Translations under genes and position numbers: made by a program
In this document: positions 26,272-35,905 of the stretch, piece after piece
Layout of the letters: the number at the start of each line of letters is the position of its first letter
Numbering within the stretch: the stretch's first letter is position 1
The notes under the pieces: generated by a model
What the model was told of the DNA's origin: nothing
The model's database searches: none
Seen by the model: only the letters and a program-made list of their open reading frames with translations
Origin: Paracoccus onubensis
GTDB taxonomy: Bacteria; Pseudomonadota; Alphaproteobacteria; Rhodobacterales; Rhodobacteraceae
Reading direction: 5' to 3'
DNA: 64,000 nt
Assembly (NCBI RefSeq): GCF_003591515.1
Contig: NZ_QZCG01000002.1
Coordinates: 310,001-374,000, forward strand

Positions 26272-26730
26272 TTATTTCCGGCGGGTTAGAAAAACTTGAT
26301 TAACATGGTCGATTCTAGCAAGAGCACAGTAAAAAGCGACCCTAATCTGCGCTTTACGATGCATTTGCCTACTGCTGTTCCCCGATGGCCTCATTCGGCA
26401 TATCACAAGAAGATAAACCTCTGACGGCCCTTGGGAAGAGCTCGGATAGCGGTCATGACCTGATCGTGTTCAGACCGTTCGAACGGAGATGAAGGGAACC
26501 GACGATCATTGCAACTTGATGTGGGTAGTATTGTGGCCTGCGCAAGAGCCAGGCGTCCGACCCCGACCGGAAAGATTCCGATGTAAATGTGCTTGCATCC
26601 TCATGATCGCCGGTATGCGGTTTTCCAAATGACGCATTGGCAGGATTGTCGGGCGAGTATTTATGCGGCTTGCTCGGGCATTCTTGCAGATGCTCCGTGA
26701 AGCGGCATTCCTGCATGCGGGAACCCGTAT
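26272..26730. other. Gene-poor gap between Rrf2 regulator and small lipoprotein
   Basis: No convincing gene is seen in these 459 bases. A minus-strand frame of 87 codons (26453-26716) has poor composition and no family, so I do not call it. The first ~60 bases before the Rrf2 start are AT-rich and probably hold its promoter. Confidence 0.4.
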
Positions 26731-26904
26731 TCAGAGCATGCTGTCATTCATGCTGACCCTCTGGCAGGCGGATGCGTTGCCTTGCTTGCACAAGGCGCGC
26801 AATTCTCCGATCGCAGGGCCACCGGATGGTTTGGGGACAACGCGTTTCGACGAACAGGACGCCGTCAGGGCAATTGCCAGCACAAGAAGCAGGTATCTCA
26901 GCAT
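26731..26904 (-). CDS. Small predicted lipoprotein
   Basis: A 57-residue frame starting MLRYLLLVLAIALTASCSSK: a short hydrophobic signal ending in a lipobox (LTASC, Cys at residue 17), followed by a small mature part with RALCKQGNASACQRV containing two further cysteines. This is the pattern of a tiny outer or inner membrane lipoprotein. It lies alone between the Rrf2 regulator and smc. The ribosome binding site is weak. Function is unknown. Confidence 0.5.
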   Translation of the reverse strand: MLRYLLLVLAIALTASCSSKRVVPKPSGGPAIGELRALCKQGNASACQRVSMNDSML

Positions 26905-27180
26905 AATTCACTCGTTACGGGGAAATGACATGGAAAGGGTGCCGGACATCCGGCAACCGGGCTGGCTGCGGGCTTCACGAAAACAAAACTGCCAAGTCCG
27001 CCCGCATATACGTGGCGCAGGCCCGGCCTGCCGCGGCGCAAGATCTGAATTGCTGTATGTCCGGTCCGGTAATGAACCATGCGCGAATCCTTCCATTACC
27101 CGATTACTGCAATTTATCCTCTGATCGTCAATGCGGCTGAGGTCTCGTTGTCTCGCGCATCCAGATTGATCTGCCCATTT

Positions 27181-27189
27181 TGTGGATAA
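27181..27189. promoter_or_regulatory. Consensus DnaA box upstream of smc
   Basis: TGTGGATAA is the exact complement of the DnaA box TTATCCACA. It lies about 100 bases before the smc start and about 30 bases before its proposed promoter. One 9-mer can occur by chance, but the position before a chromosome segregation gene is notable. The 379 bases from 26905 to 27283 hold no gene that I can see. Confidence 0.35.
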
Positions 27190-27221
27190 CTTGTGAATCC
27201 CGTCTATATATGGGGTTTTGG

Positions 27222-27250
27222 TTGACTTGTAGCGGTCTCGGGGCAACAAT
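27222..27250 (+). promoter_or_regulatory. Probable smc promoter
   Basis: TTGACT at 27222-27227 and AACAAT at 27245-27250 with a 17-base spacer form a plausible vegetative promoter 34 bases before the TTG start of smc. Confidence 0.35.
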
Positions 27251-27283
27251 CCCCAACAGCTTTGATTCTGGAAAGGTCCGCCT

Positions 27284-30200
27284 TTGCGATTCGACCGTCT
27301 TCGCCTCAACGGCTTCAAAAGCTTCGTGGATCCGACCGATCTGGTCATTCGCGAAGGGCTGACGGGTGTGGTCGGGCCGAATGGCTGCGGAAAATCCAAT
27401 CTGCTTGAGGCGCTTCGCTGGGTCATGGGCGAGAATCGCCCGACCGCGATGCGCGGCGATGGCATGGAAGACGTGATCTTCGCCGGAACGACGCGGCGCT
27501 CGGCCCGGGGGCATGCCGAGGTTTCTTTGAAGATCGACAACCGTGACCGTCTTGCGCCCGCAGGCTTCAATGATGAGGATCATTTCGACATCGTGCGCCG
27601 GATCACCCGCGATGCGGGCTCTGCCTACAAGATCGCGGGCAAGGATGTGCGGGCGCGGGATGTGCAGATGCTGTTTGCCGATGCTTCTACCGGCGCGCAT
27701 TCTCCGGCGCTTGTCCGGCAGGGGCAGATCAGCGAGTTGATCAACGCCAAGCCCAAGAGCCGCCGCCGGATTCTGGAAGAGGCAGCGGGGATTTCCGGCC
27801 TGTATCAGCGTCGGCACGAGGCTGAACTGAAGCTGAACGGGGCGGAAAGCAACCTCACACGGGTGGATGATACGCTGGAACAACTGTCCACGCAGGCCGC
27901 CTCTTTGGCGCGGCAGGCGCGGGCGGCGGCGAAATATCGCGAGATCGGGGCGGCGCTGCGCCTGGCCGAGGGGTTGTTGCTTTATCGCCGCTGGTCCGAG
28001 GCGGAAGCGTCGCGGATTGCGACTGCGGAAGCCCTGGCCGCTGCGGTGAAGGCCGCCGCTGCGGCAGAGGCTGCATCGCGCGAGGCGGCGGCGCGGCGCG
28101 AGGCGGCGGATGAGGCGCTGCCTCCGCTGCGTGAAGAAGAACAGGTGGCGGCGGCGATCCTGTCGCGGCTGGTGGTCGAGCGGGAAGCTTTGGACGAGGC
28201 CGAGGCGCGGGCTGCGGAAACGGTACGGGCCCTGGTTGCGCGGATTGCGCAGCTTGACCGGGATATCGAGCGCGAAGAGGCGCTGAATCGCGATGCGGGC
28301 GAGGTGGTTGAGCGACTGGCATGGGAAAAGGCCGAGCTTGAGAAATCGGGCGAAGGGCATGAAGCCAGACTGGATATCGCAGCAAATGCTGCCGATGAGG
28401 CCGCCGAGGCACTGCGTGAGGTCGAAGGACGGCTGGCGGAACTGACCGATGAAGCTGCAAGGCTGGCTGCGCGCCACCAATCCGCGGAGCGTCTGGCATC
28501 CGATCTGCGCGACATGCTGGATCGCGCCGAACGCGCGGCGGCTGAGGCGGATGAAAATGCCAAACGCGCCACCGCTACGGGTATCGCCGCCGAAGAGGCG
28601 TTGCGCATGGCTGAAGAGGCGCAGGAGGCTGCCCGTGAAAGGGCCGAGGCAGCCGAGGATGCCTTGGCCGGCGCAGAAACCGTCCGGGCCGAGGCAGAGG
28701 CAGCAGAGGCGGTGGCCCGCGCCGCGCGGTCGGAAGCCGAGGGTGAAGCCGGGGCGCTGGCTGCCGAGATGGCGGCGCTGAAGCGGCTGGTCGAACGCGG
28801 GCAGTCTGATGGCCGCGCCATTCTGGACCGCGTGCAGGTTGCCAAGGGCTATGAAATCGCCTTTGGCGCTGCGCTTGGTGATGATCTGCGAGCCGGACTG
28901 GCAGAGGACGGCGAAAGCGGCTGGCATGAATTGCCGGGCTGGGATTCGCCGCAACCCATGCCCGATGGCGCGGCAGCGATATCGCAGCACGTCACCGGCC
29001 CGGCGGCACTGACCCGGCGACTGACTCAGGTGGGGCTGGTCGCCGATGCGGACAGTGGTGCTGCGATGCAGGCGGGGCTGCGTCCCGGTCAGCGTTTGGT
29101 GACGGCAGAGGGAGATCTTTTCCGCTGGGACGGGATGCGGGTGATGGCGGGCGAAGCCTCGTCATCGGCGGCGCTTCATCTCCAAAAGGTAAACCAGCTC
29201 AATGAATTGTCCGGGCAAGTTGAGGAGGCGCAGGAACGCGCCGCGATCGCCGTCGAGGCGCATGACGAGGCCAGAGCGCGCCTGACCGATGCGGGTGCGC
29301 AAGAGAAATCGGCGCGCGACGCACGACGCGAGGCCGAGCGGCAGCTGTCGGATTCGGCGCGCGCGGCCACACGGGCCGAGTCGGAACTGGCCATGGCGAA
29401 CAGCCGGGTGGACTCGGCGCGTGGTGAGGTCAAGCGGCATCGGGAGGACGCTGCCGATGCCCGCAGCCGGCTGACCCAGGCCGAGCGGGCCTTGGCCGAG
29501 TTGCCCGATCGCGGCGATGCTTCACAGGCGGTCGAGAATGCCCGGACCGGAGTAGAGGCCGCGCGGATCGCGACGATGACGCGGCGGACGGCCCTGGATG
29601 AATTGCGGCGGGAAGGAAATGCCCGCATCAAACGGCTGCAGGAAATAGCAAAGGAAGAATCGGGCTGGAAGCTGCGGCTTCAGCAGGCCGGGACCCGTTC
29701 TTCCGAACTTGCGTCACGGCGCGAAGCGGCGGCAGATGAACTGGAGCAGGCAGAGGCACAGCCCGCTGTTCTGGCGGAGAAGCGCGAAAACCTGACCGAA
29801 CGCGAGGTCAAAGCTCAGGAACGGCTTGATCGGGCGCGCGAAGCCTTGTCGATCGCCGATGATGCCGTCCGCTCGGCCGGCCATGCCGAACGGGATGCAG
29901 AGCGTCTTGCGTCGGAGGCTCGTGAAAATCGCGCGGCACTTTCGGCACGGGCGGAGGCGGCACGGGATGCAGAGGCTGCCGCACGGGGGCGCATTGTCGA
30001 GGAAACCGAGGATGCGCCTGACGCATTGCGCGACAAGCTGGCCGATGAGGATACGGATACCCCCTCTGCCATTCTCGAAGATCGGATCGCGAAGCTTCGG
30101 ACCCAGCGCGACGCGCTTGGCGCCGTCAACCTGCGAGCCGATGAAGACAAGCGCGAGATCGAGGCCGAGCGCGATCAGCTGGCTGCCGAAAAGGCGGAGC

Positions 30201-30736
30201 TCGAAGAGGCGATCCGTAAATTGCGTCTTGGGATCAACAGTCTGAATCGCGAAGGGCGCGAACGCCTGCTGAATGCGTTCGATACCGTGAACGGGAATTT
30301 CTCGACCCTGTTCCAGACTTTGTTCGGCGGTGGGGAAGCCCGGCTGGTTCTGGTGGAATCAGATGATCCGCTTGAAGCCGGGCTGGAGATCATGTGCCAG
30401 CCTCCGGGGAAGAAACTGTCCACGCTCAGCCTGCTTTCGGGCGGAGAGCAGACGCTGACGGCGCTTGCCCTGATCTTTGCCGTGTTCCTTGCCAATCCCG
30501 CCCCGATCTGCGTTCTGGACGAAGTGGATGCGCCGCTGGATGACGCCAATGTCAGCCGTTTCTGCGACATGCTGGACGAGATGACACAGCGCACCGAAAC
30601 GCGGTTTCTGATCATCACGCACCATGCGGTCACCATGGCGCGGATGGATCGTCTGTTCGGGGTGACCATGGTCGAGCAGGGAGTCAGTCAGCTGGTCAGC
30701 GTGGATCTGAAACGGGCCGAGGCGCTGGTCGCGTAA
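27284..30736 (+). CDS. smc: Chromosome segregation protein SMC
   Basis: A 1150-residue SMC ATPase that, with ScpA/ScpB, organises and separates chromosomes. The head starts [20 protein letters not shown] with Walker [10 protein letters not shown] at about 31-39; two long Ala/Glu/Arg-rich coiled coils flank a central hinge (around residues 500-620, [20 protein letters not shown]); the C-terminal head has signature [20 protein letters not shown] and Walker [15 protein letters not shown]. The start is a TTG at 27284 with a strong GGAAAGG site a few bases before it. Length and order are normal for the family. The usual alphaproteobacterial neighbours upstream (mutY and thioredoxin-like genes) are absent. 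Confidence 0.96.
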   Translation: MRFDRLRLNGFKSFVDPTDLVIREGLTGVVGPNGCGKSNLLEALRWVMGENRPTAMRGDGMEDVIFAGTTRRSARGHAEVSLKIDNRDRLAPAGFNDEDHFDIVRRITRDAGSAYKIAGKDVRARDVQMLFADASTGAHSPALVRQGQISELINAKPKSRRRILEEAAGISGLYQRRHEAELKLNGAESNLTRVDDTLEQLSTQAASLARQARAAAKYREIGAALRLAEGLLLYRRWSEAEASRIATAEALAAAVKAAAAAEAASREAAARREAADEALPPLREEEQVAAAILSRLVVEREALDEAEARAAETVRALVARIAQLDRDIEREEALNRDAGEVVERLAWEKAELEKSGEGHEARLDIAANAADEAAEALREVEGRLAELTDEAARLAARHQSAERLASDLRDMLDRAERAAAEADENAKRATATGIAAEEALRMAEEAQEAARERAEAAEDALAGAETVRAEAEAAEAVARAARSEAEGEAGALAAEMAALKRLVERGQSDGRAILDRVQVAKGYEIAFGAALGDDLRAGLAEDGESGWHELPGWDSPQPMPDGAAAISQHVTGPAALTRRLTQVGLVADADSGAAMQAGLRPGQRLVTAEGDLFRWDGMRVMAGEASSSAALHLQKVNQLNELSGQVEEAQERAAIAVEAHDEARARLTDAGAQEKSARDARREAERQLSDSARAATRAESELAMANSRVDSARGEVKRHREDAADARSRLTQAERALAELPDRGDASQAVENARTGVEAARIATMTRRTALDELRREGNARIKRLQEIAKEESGWKLRLQQAGTRSSELASRREAAADELEQAEAQPAVLAEKRENLTEREVKAQERLDRAREALSIADDAVRSAGHAERDAERLASEARENRAALSARAEAARDAEAAARGRIVEETEDAPDALRDKLADEDTDTPSAILEDRIAKLRTQRDALGAVNLRADEDKREIEAERDQLAAEKAELEEAIRKLRLGINSLNREGRERLLNAFDTVNGNFSTLFQTLFGGGEARLVLVESDDPLEAGLEIMCQPPGKKLSTLSLLSGGEQTLTALALIFAVFLANPAPICVLDEVDAPLDDANVSRFCDMLDEMTQRTETRFLIITHHAVTMARMDRLFGVTMVEQGVSQLVSVDLKRAEALVA

Positions 30737-30851
30737 CTCCGATACGATGTCGTCATGCCTCTTTGCGCCCGGGAATCGCGTTTCGAGGCTGTTATTTTTG
30801 CATGGCTGTGTTGCAATCGCTGTTTTGCCAGCGTTTGAAAGAGATTCGCGG

Positions 30852-30879
30852 TTGACTTCATGCTTGCTGCGACTAAAAA
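30852..30879 (+). promoter_or_regulatory. Probable rpmG promoter
   Basis: TTGACT at 30852-30857 and TAAAAA at 30874-30879 with a 16-base spacer, 65 bases before the rpmG start. It fits a strong vegetative promoter for a ribosomal protein gene. Confidence 0.45.
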
Positions 30880-30944
30880 GCGGGCTTCAACGGATTCTAG
30901 GGGTTTGCGTCACGCGGTTTGCCCCGAAGCAGGAGCTTAAGACC

Positions 30945-31112
30945 ATGGCGAAGCCGACGACCATCAAAATCCGGCTCAATTCCAGTGCCGGGACCGGTCA
31001 TTTCTACGTGACCAAGAAGAATGCCCGCACCATGACGGAAAAGATGACCGTCCGGAAATACGATCCGGTTGTGCGTCAGCATGTCGAATACAAAGAAGGC
31101 AAGATCAAGTAA
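30945..31112 (+). CDS. rpmG: Ribosomal protein L33 (bL33)
   Basis: A 55-residue L33: [40 protein letters not shown], ending [10 protein letters not shown]. It lacks the zinc-binding cysteine pairs found in some L33 forms. It has its own promoter and terminator and an AGGAG ribosome binding site, so it is a single-gene unit. Confidence 0.98.
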   Translation: MAKPTTIKIRLNSSAGTGHFYVTKKNARTMTEKMTVRKYDPVVRQHVEYKEGKIK

Positions 31113-31140
31113 GATCTTCGCCTCGATTGTTTCGTTGAAA

Positions 31141-31168
31141 GGCCGCGCCCTTTGGGCGACGGCCTTTT
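31141..31168 (+). terminator. Rho-independent terminator of rpmG
   Basis: GGCCGCGCCC pairs with GGGCG-A-CGGCC (one bulged base) around a TTT loop and is followed by TTTT. It lies 28 bases after the rpmG stop. Confidence 0.7.
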
Positions 31169-31227
31169 CATTGATGCTTACGATCATATATGGTTGCTGA
31201 CTGGCACACGGGATGCAGGAAAGCGGC

Positions 31228-32079
31228 ATGGATACTGGCAACGATATTTTCAACACTTCGCCGGACCCGTTTGCCGGCCTGATCTCGCGACCGGATGGAA
31301 GTCTGGCGTTGCTTCTGCGCTCGGAAGGGGGCTTTCCCCGCCGTCCTGGCGCAGCGATGGCATTATGGCCCGATGGGGTGCGGATCGGGCGTCTGGGTGC
31401 GGGATGCATCGATGCGGATATTGCGGGACATCTGGGTGCGGCCGAACCGGTGACGCGGCTGATCTATGGGAAGGGCGGCCCGATCGATCTTCCCTTGCCC
31501 TGTGGCGGCAGCGTCGAGATTGCATTGATTCAGCGGCCGGATCCCGAATGGCTGCGACAAATCGCCCATGCCCGGAAAATTCGGCAGGCCGCCTATTGGA
31601 GGATCGGTCTTGCTGAAGGCGAGGTTCGGATGACCGAAACGGCGGAGACGGGCTTGCATGGCGATGAATTCGTCCTCAAACTGTATCCCGGCTGTGCCTT
31701 GCATATTCATGGCGAGGGCGATGAGGCGACGGCTTTGGCCGCCATGGCACGTGCGATCGGGTTGGACTGCCATGTGGGTGCGAATTCCGTTACGGCGGAT
31801 GCACAAACCGCCGTTGTGGCCCTGTTTCATGATCATGACCGGGAATTGACCATCCTACGCGACGCGCTTGCCTCTGACGCGTTCTATATCGGCGCGATGG
31901 GATCCCATCGTGCGCAGGTGGCGCGTCTCGCCGGGCTGAGGGATGTCGGGGTAGGGGAAGAGGAACTGGCAAAGCTTCGGGGACCAATCGGCGTTGTCGC
32001 CCCCGCGCGCGAGCCACGCCTGCTGGCCGCATCGGTCCTGACCGAGATATTGTCGCTATATGACCGGGCATTCGGTTGA
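31228..32079 (+). CDS. xdhC: XdhC/CoxI-family molybdenum enzyme maturation factor
   Basis: A 283-residue XdhC-family protein; these bind sulfurated molybdenum cofactor and insert it into xanthine dehydrogenase or related hydroxylases. The N-terminal XdhC/CoxI domain is followed by a Rossmann-like C-terminal domain with DAFYIGAMGSHRAQVARLAG and GVVAPAREPRLLAASVLTEI. I chose the ATG at 31228, which has an AGGAAAG site; an ATG at 31213 is possible. No molybdenum hydroxylase subunit genes are nearby, so its partner is elsewhere. Its stop overlaps the following mocA-like gene by four bases. Confidence 0.88.
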   Translation: MDTGNDIFNTSPDPFAGLISRPDGSLALLLRSEGGFPRRPGAAMALWPDGVRIGRLGAGCIDADIAGHLGAAEPVTRLIYGKGGPIDLPLPCGGSVEIALIQRPDPEWLRQIAHARKIRQAAYWRIGLAEGEVRMTETAETGLHGDEFVLKLYPGCALHIHGEGDEATALAAMARAIGLDCHVGANSVTADAQTAVVALFHDHDRELTILRDALASDAFYIGAMGSHRAQVARLAGLRDVGVGEEELAKLRGPIGVVAPAREPRLLAASVLTEILSLYDRAFG

Positions 32080-32636
32080 CTCGCACCGGGCTGTTGCTTG
32101 CCGCCGGGGCGTCGCGCCGCTTTGGCGCGGATGACAAGCTTCTGGCCATGCTTCATGATCGTCCGGTAATTGCGCATGCTGCGGAAGCCATGCGAAAGGC
32201 GTCGCTGGAACGCCGGATTGCTGTGATCGCAAATGCCGAACTGCGCCCGTTCCTGTCCGGTTTCGATGTGGTAAAGATCACATCCGGCACCCAATCCGAC
32301 AGTCTGATCGCCGGGCTGAAAGCGGCGGGCGTGCCTGATCGGCTGCTGATCGTGCTGGCTGATATGCCGCTGGTCACGTCCGAATTGCTGGAGCAGGTCG
32401 TTGCCCGGGTCAGCGACAGTCAGCCGGCGGCGTGTCATGACGAAGGCCCGCCCATGCCGCCGGCCTGTTTCCCGAAGAACTGGCTTGCGCGGCTTGCCGA
32501 TGCATCGGGAGACAGAGGGGCGGGGCGGTTCATTCGTGACCTGCCTGCCAGCGCATTGATTCCGGCGCGCGGGATGCTTGCCGATATCGACAGCCTCGCC
32601 GATCTGGATCGGCTGGAGAAGCAACCGCGCCCATGA
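32076..32636 (+). CDS. mocA: Molybdenum cofactor cytidylyl/guanylyltransferase (MocA/MobA-like)
   Basis: A 186-residue NTP-transferase that would add CMP or GMP to molybdopterin. The nucleotide-binding start is GLLLAAGASRRFGADDKLLA, and the metal site region is LIVLADMPLVT. The C-terminal part (PACFPKNWLARLADASGDRG, then MLADIDSLADLDRL) is typical of MocA. It starts at a TTG inside the end of xdhC. The pairing with XdhC supports the CMP-adding MocA type, since XdhC-dependent enzymes usually use that cofactor form, but MobA-type activity cannot be excluded. Confidence 0.87.
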   Translation: MTRTGLLLAAGASRRFGADDKLLAMLHDRPVIAHAAEAMRKASLERRIAVIANAELRPFLSGFDVVKITSGTQSDSLIAGLKAAGVPDRLLIVLADMPLVTSELLEQVVARVSDSQPAACHDEGPPMPPACFPKNWLARLADASGDRGAGRFIRDLPASALIPARGMLADIDSLADLDRLEKQPRP

Positions 32637-32816
32637 GGACCCGCGCCAGAGCGTTTTCTGCGGCATTTCCCCTTGCCAAACTCGCATGGAGCGTTTATTT
32701 GCGCCACACTTCTCAGGCAGAGGAGGGCCCTTGCGGGAGACATCCGCAAAAGGTCCACCGGTTGGAGCATATGCTTCGAAACCTTTGCCAAGGCGCAAAC
32801 CGGAAAGGAATTGGAT

Positions 32817-33614
32817 ATGGCGCTTCCCGAATTTTCGCTGCGTCAGCTTTTGGAAGCTGGCGTGCATTACGGTCACCAGACCCAGCGTTGGAACCCCCGC
32901 ATGGGCGAGTTCATCTATGGTGATCGCAACGGTATTCACATCGTCGATCTGACGCAGACCGTCCCGATGCTGGACGCGGCTTTGCAGGCGATCCGTGACG
33001 TCGTCGCCAAGGGCGGCCGCGTGCTGTTCGTCGGCACCAAGCGTCAGGCGCAGAAATCGATTGCCGAAGCTGCCGAGAAATCGGCGCAATTCTACATGAA
33101 CCACCGTTGGCTTGGCGGCACGCTGACCAACTGGAAAACCGTGTCGCAATCGATCAACCGCCTGAAGGCTATCGATGAGACGATGGCCGGCGGTGCCGAA
33201 GGTCTGACCAAAAAGGAACGTCTGGGCCTTGAGCGTGAGCAGGCTAAACTGCAAGCGTCGCTTGGCGGTATCCGCGATATGGGCGGCCTGCCGGACATGC
33301 TGTTCGTGATCGACGTGAACAAAGAAGACCTCGCCATCGCCGAGGCCCGCAAGCTGGGCATTCCGGTCATCGCCGTGGTCGATACCAATTGCTCGCCTGA
33401 TGGTGTGGATTATATCATTCCGGGCAATGACGACGCGGCCCGGGCGATTGCGCTTTACTGCGATCTGGCCAGCCGTGCCGCTCTGGACGGGATGTCGGCG
33501 CAGATGGGCGCTGCCGGTGTGGATGTCGGCGCATTCGCCGAAGCTCCTGCAGAAGATCTGAGCGAAGACGAAGCCGAGACCGCCGCCGCCGAGCAAGCCA
33601 CGACCGACGCCTGA
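32817..33614 (+). CDS. rpsB: Ribosomal protein S2 (uS2)
   Basis: A 265-residue S2: [40 protein letters not shown], then the [15 protein letters not shown] block and the [20 protein letters not shown] block. The C-terminus is long and acidic ([20 protein letters not shown]), common in this group. I chose the ATG at 32817 (MALPEF). The ~180-base leader after mocA probably carries the promoter and an S2 autoregulatory site, but I could not define its fold. It is paired with tsf as in almost all bacteria. Confidence 0.98.
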   Translation: MALPEFSLRQLLEAGVHYGHQTQRWNPRMGEFIYGDRNGIHIVDLTQTVPMLDAALQAIRDVVAKGGRVLFVGTKRQAQKSIAEAAEKSAQFYMNHRWLGGTLTNWKTVSQSINRLKAIDETMAGGAEGLTKKERLGLEREQAKLQASLGGIRDMGGLPDMLFVIDVNKEDLAIAEARKLGIPVIAVVDTNCSPDGVDYIIPGNDDAARAIALYCDLASRAALDGMSAQMGAAGVDVGAFAEAPAEDLSEDEAETAAAEQATTDA

Positions 33615-33656
33615 TTCCGGCCGGGCTCGGGATAACTGCATTTTACAGAACTGTCG

Positions 33657-33681
33657 TCAGGCGGGGATATGCCCCGCCTGA
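33657..33681 (+). other. Hairpin between rpsB and tsf
   Basis: TCAGGCGGGG and CCCCGCCTGA form a perfect 10-base stem with the loop ATATG. No T-run follows, so it is more likely an attenuator, RNase processing site or stabilising hairpin that sets the S2 to EF-Ts ratio than a terminator. Confidence 0.4.
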
Positions 33682-33704
33682 GGCGTTGAAAAAAGGAGAA
33701 GATC

Positions 33705-34583
33705 ATGGCTATCACAGCCGCGATGGTGAAAGAACTGCGTGAGATCACTGGCGCAGGTATGATGGATGCCAAAAAGGCACTTACCGAGGTTGACGGCGAT
33801 ATGCAGGCCGCCACCGACTGGCTGCGTACCAAGGGTCTCGCCACGGCGGCCAAAAAATCGGGTCGTGTCGCCGCCGAAGGTTTGATCGCGGTTGCTGTAC
33901 GTGATGGCAAAGGTGTTGCTGTCGAGGTGAACTCGGAAACCGATTTCGTTGCGAAAAACGAAGAATTTCAGAGTATGGTCCGCAAGATCGCGGATGCGGC
34001 GCTTGATGTCGACGATGTGGAGGCTTTGAAAAAAGCCCAGATCGACGGCAAGCCTGTCTCGGATATTCTGACCGATGCGATTGCCAAGATCGGTGAAAAC
34101 ATGTCGCTGCGCCGGATGACTGTCGTCGAGGCGCCGAAAGTTGTCACCTATGTCCATAACTCGGTTGCCCAAGGCATGGGCGCGATCGGTGTGTTGGTCG
34201 GTCTGGAAGGGGGCGATGACGAGATCGGCCGTCAGATCGCCATGCATGTCGCTGCGACCTCGCCGGCGTCGCTGGGGCAAGAGGATCTGGACCCCGCGAT
34301 GATCGAGCATGAAAAGCAGGTGCTGACCGATCAGGCCCGCGAATCCGGTAAGCCCGATGCCGTTATCGAAAAGATGATCGAAGGCCGGATGAAGAAATTC
34401 TTCGAGGAAGTGACGCTTCTTGGCCAGAAATTCGTCATCAATCCGGACTTGACCGTCGAGACGGCGGCGAAAGAGGCCGGCGCACGGATCACCGGCTTTG
34501 CCCGTGTTGCCGTCGGCGAAGGCATCGACAAGAAGGAAGAGGATTTCGCAGCCGAGGTCGCCAAGACTTTGGGCGGCGCCTGA
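33705..34583 (+). CDS. tsf: Translation elongation factor Ts
   Basis: A 292-residue EF-Ts, the nucleotide exchange factor for EF-Tu. It starts [20 protein letters not shown] with [20 protein letters not shown] (UBA-like N-terminal domain), followed by the core with [20 protein letters not shown] and [11 protein letters not shown]. An AAAGGAG site precedes the ATG. The length is normal. A strong terminator follows. Confidence 0.98.
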   Translation: MAITAAMVKELREITGAGMMDAKKALTEVDGDMQAATDWLRTKGLATAAKKSGRVAAEGLIAVAVRDGKGVAVEVNSETDFVAKNEEFQSMVRKIADAALDVDDVEALKKAQIDGKPVSDILTDAIAKIGENMSLRRMTVVEAPKVVTYVHNSVAQGMGAIGVLVGLEGGDDEIGRQIAMHVAATSPASLGQEDLDPAMIEHEKQVLTDQARESGKPDAVIEKMIEGRMKKFFEEVTLLGQKFVINPDLTVETAAKEAGARITGFARVAVGEGIDKKEEDFAAEVAKTLGGA

Positions 34584-34607
34584 TCCATTCCCGGCCATCT
34601 CTGCATT

Positions 34608-34642
34608 CGGCGCCATTTCCTGGAATGGCGCCGTTTTTATTT
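34608..34642 (+). terminator. Rho-independent terminator of rpsB-tsf
   Basis: CGGCGCCATT and AATGGCGCCG form a perfect 10-base stem with a 6-base loop, followed by TTTTTATTTT. It lies 25 bases after the tsf stop; the clearest terminator in the window. Confidence 0.88.
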
Positions 34643-34864
34643 TCGAATGATGACATGTTGTTACATTGCCACGCCGGGATGGTCAGTCACTGACGGGATA
34701 TCCGCGATACGCGCCGGTTTTGGAGGGAATTGAACGCTGCCTGCCGGAAGGAACGCCGTTCGGGAAAATCTTTTTTCCGCAAATCCCGTTGCAAACTGGA
34801 TCTATGACCTGAAAATATGGCAATCAGGTCTGGCTTTTCAAAACTTTATGAGTGCGCTGCTGGT

Positions 34865-35449
34865 ATGCCTTTTATCATTGCAATTGACGGACCCGCCGCG
34901 TCGGGAAAGGGCACGATTGCCCACGCCTTGGCCGAACATTATGGCTTTCATCATCTGGATACCGGATTGCTGTATCGGGCCACCGGAGCGAAGGGCGGTG
35001 ATCCGGTAGAGGCCGCACGAACTCTTGCGCCTGCGGATCTTGAACGTGACGGTCTGCGCAGTTCGGAAGCCGGGCAGATCGCAAGCCGCATTGCCATCAT
35101 TCCCGAAGTCCGTTCGGCGCTGGTCGAGTTTCAACGCCGTTTTGCCGTGCAGGAGCCGGGTGCGGTGCTGGATGGGCGCGATATCGGCACTGTGATTTGT
35201 CCAGATGCGCCGGTAAAACTGTATGTCATTGCCTCGAATGAGGTGAGGGCACAGCGCCGCGCGGCGGAACTGGGTGCGGATCCGGCGCAAATGCTGTCCG
35301 AATTGCGGGAACGTGACCGGCGTGACCGGGAACGTGATACGGCGCCGATGCGTCCGGCGGATGATGCCCTGATCATCGATACCAGCAATATTTCGATTGA
35401 TGAGGCGATTGCCGCAGCGATCAGTATCGTGGATCATCGTCGCGGCTGA
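34865..35449 (+). CDS. cmk: Cytidylate kinase
   Basis: A 194-residue (d)CMP kinase. The start [20 protein letters not shown] holds the P-loop [40 protein letters not shown] and [20 protein letters not shown] are the family's nucleotide-monophosphate site and lid regions. I chose the ATG at 34865, since the frame upstream (MAIRSGF) has no homology. It stands alone here, whereas in many relatives cmk lies beside rpsA and aroA. Confidence 0.93.
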   Translation: MPFIIAIDGPAASGKGTIAHALAEHYGFHHLDTGLLYRATGAKGGDPVEAARTLAPADLERDGLRSSEAGQIASRIAIIPEVRSALVEFQRRFAVQEPGAVLDGRDIGTVICPDAPVKLYVIASNEVRAQRRAAELGADPAQMLSELRERDRRDRERDTAPMRPADDALIIDTSNISIDEAIAAAISIVDHRRG

Positions 35450-35602
35450 CATTATCCGGACGAGCCTTTCGCCAGGTGCCGTCGCTGATCCGAACAGGCA
35501 CTCGTGGATGGGAAAATATTATCTGCCGATCGCTGCCGAATATCGCCGTTACCCTCTTTCCCCTTCCAAAGGAACCTGCTATCTGGCCCGGCATAACAAA
35601 AG

Positions 35603-35678
35603 GCCGGTGTAGCTCAGCTGGTAGAGCACGTCATTCGTAATGATGGGGTCGGGGGTTCGAGTCCCTTCACCGGCACCA
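35603..35678 (+). tRNA. tRNA-Thr (anticodon CGT)
   Basis: A complete 76-base cloverleaf with encoded CCA. Acceptor stem GCCGGTG/CACCGGC, D-arm GCTCAGCTGGTAGAGC, anticodon loop TTCGTAA (anticodon CGT, reads ACG), T-arm GGTTCGAGTCC. No integrase or repeat of its 3' end adjoins it. Confidence 0.98.
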
Positions 35679-35905
35679 TGAAATTTCCGTTGATTTCCGT
35701 AAATACGGGATAAGCAGGAAATTCTGGTTCCAGCCTTTCAACGGTACATCTAACCAATTACGCGATATTCCCGCCCCAGGGAAAGACTGGGTAAAATGGC
35801 GGAAGCCAGGAATCCGTCGGCAGGATGGTTCCGGGCCGGGTTCATCTGTATCTCATTGCCGTCTGCCCATTGACGCGAGGCACGGCTTGGGCCATGCCGC
35901 GAACC

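Noticed and set aside
26453..26716. An 87-codon minus-strand frame before the small lipoprotein
   Set aside because: Composition rich in Ser, His and Pro with no signal, domain or ribosome binding site; nothing supports translation.
27128..28990. A 620-codon open frame on the minus strand over smc
   Set aside because: It is antisense to the smc coiled coil, where high GC and repetitive Ala/Glu/Arg codons keep the opposite frame open. The translation has no domain, and smc on the plus strand is unmistakable.
31884..33641. A 585-codon open frame on the minus strand
   Set aside because: It spans xdhC, mocA and rpsB in antisense; rpsB is certain, so this is a shadow.
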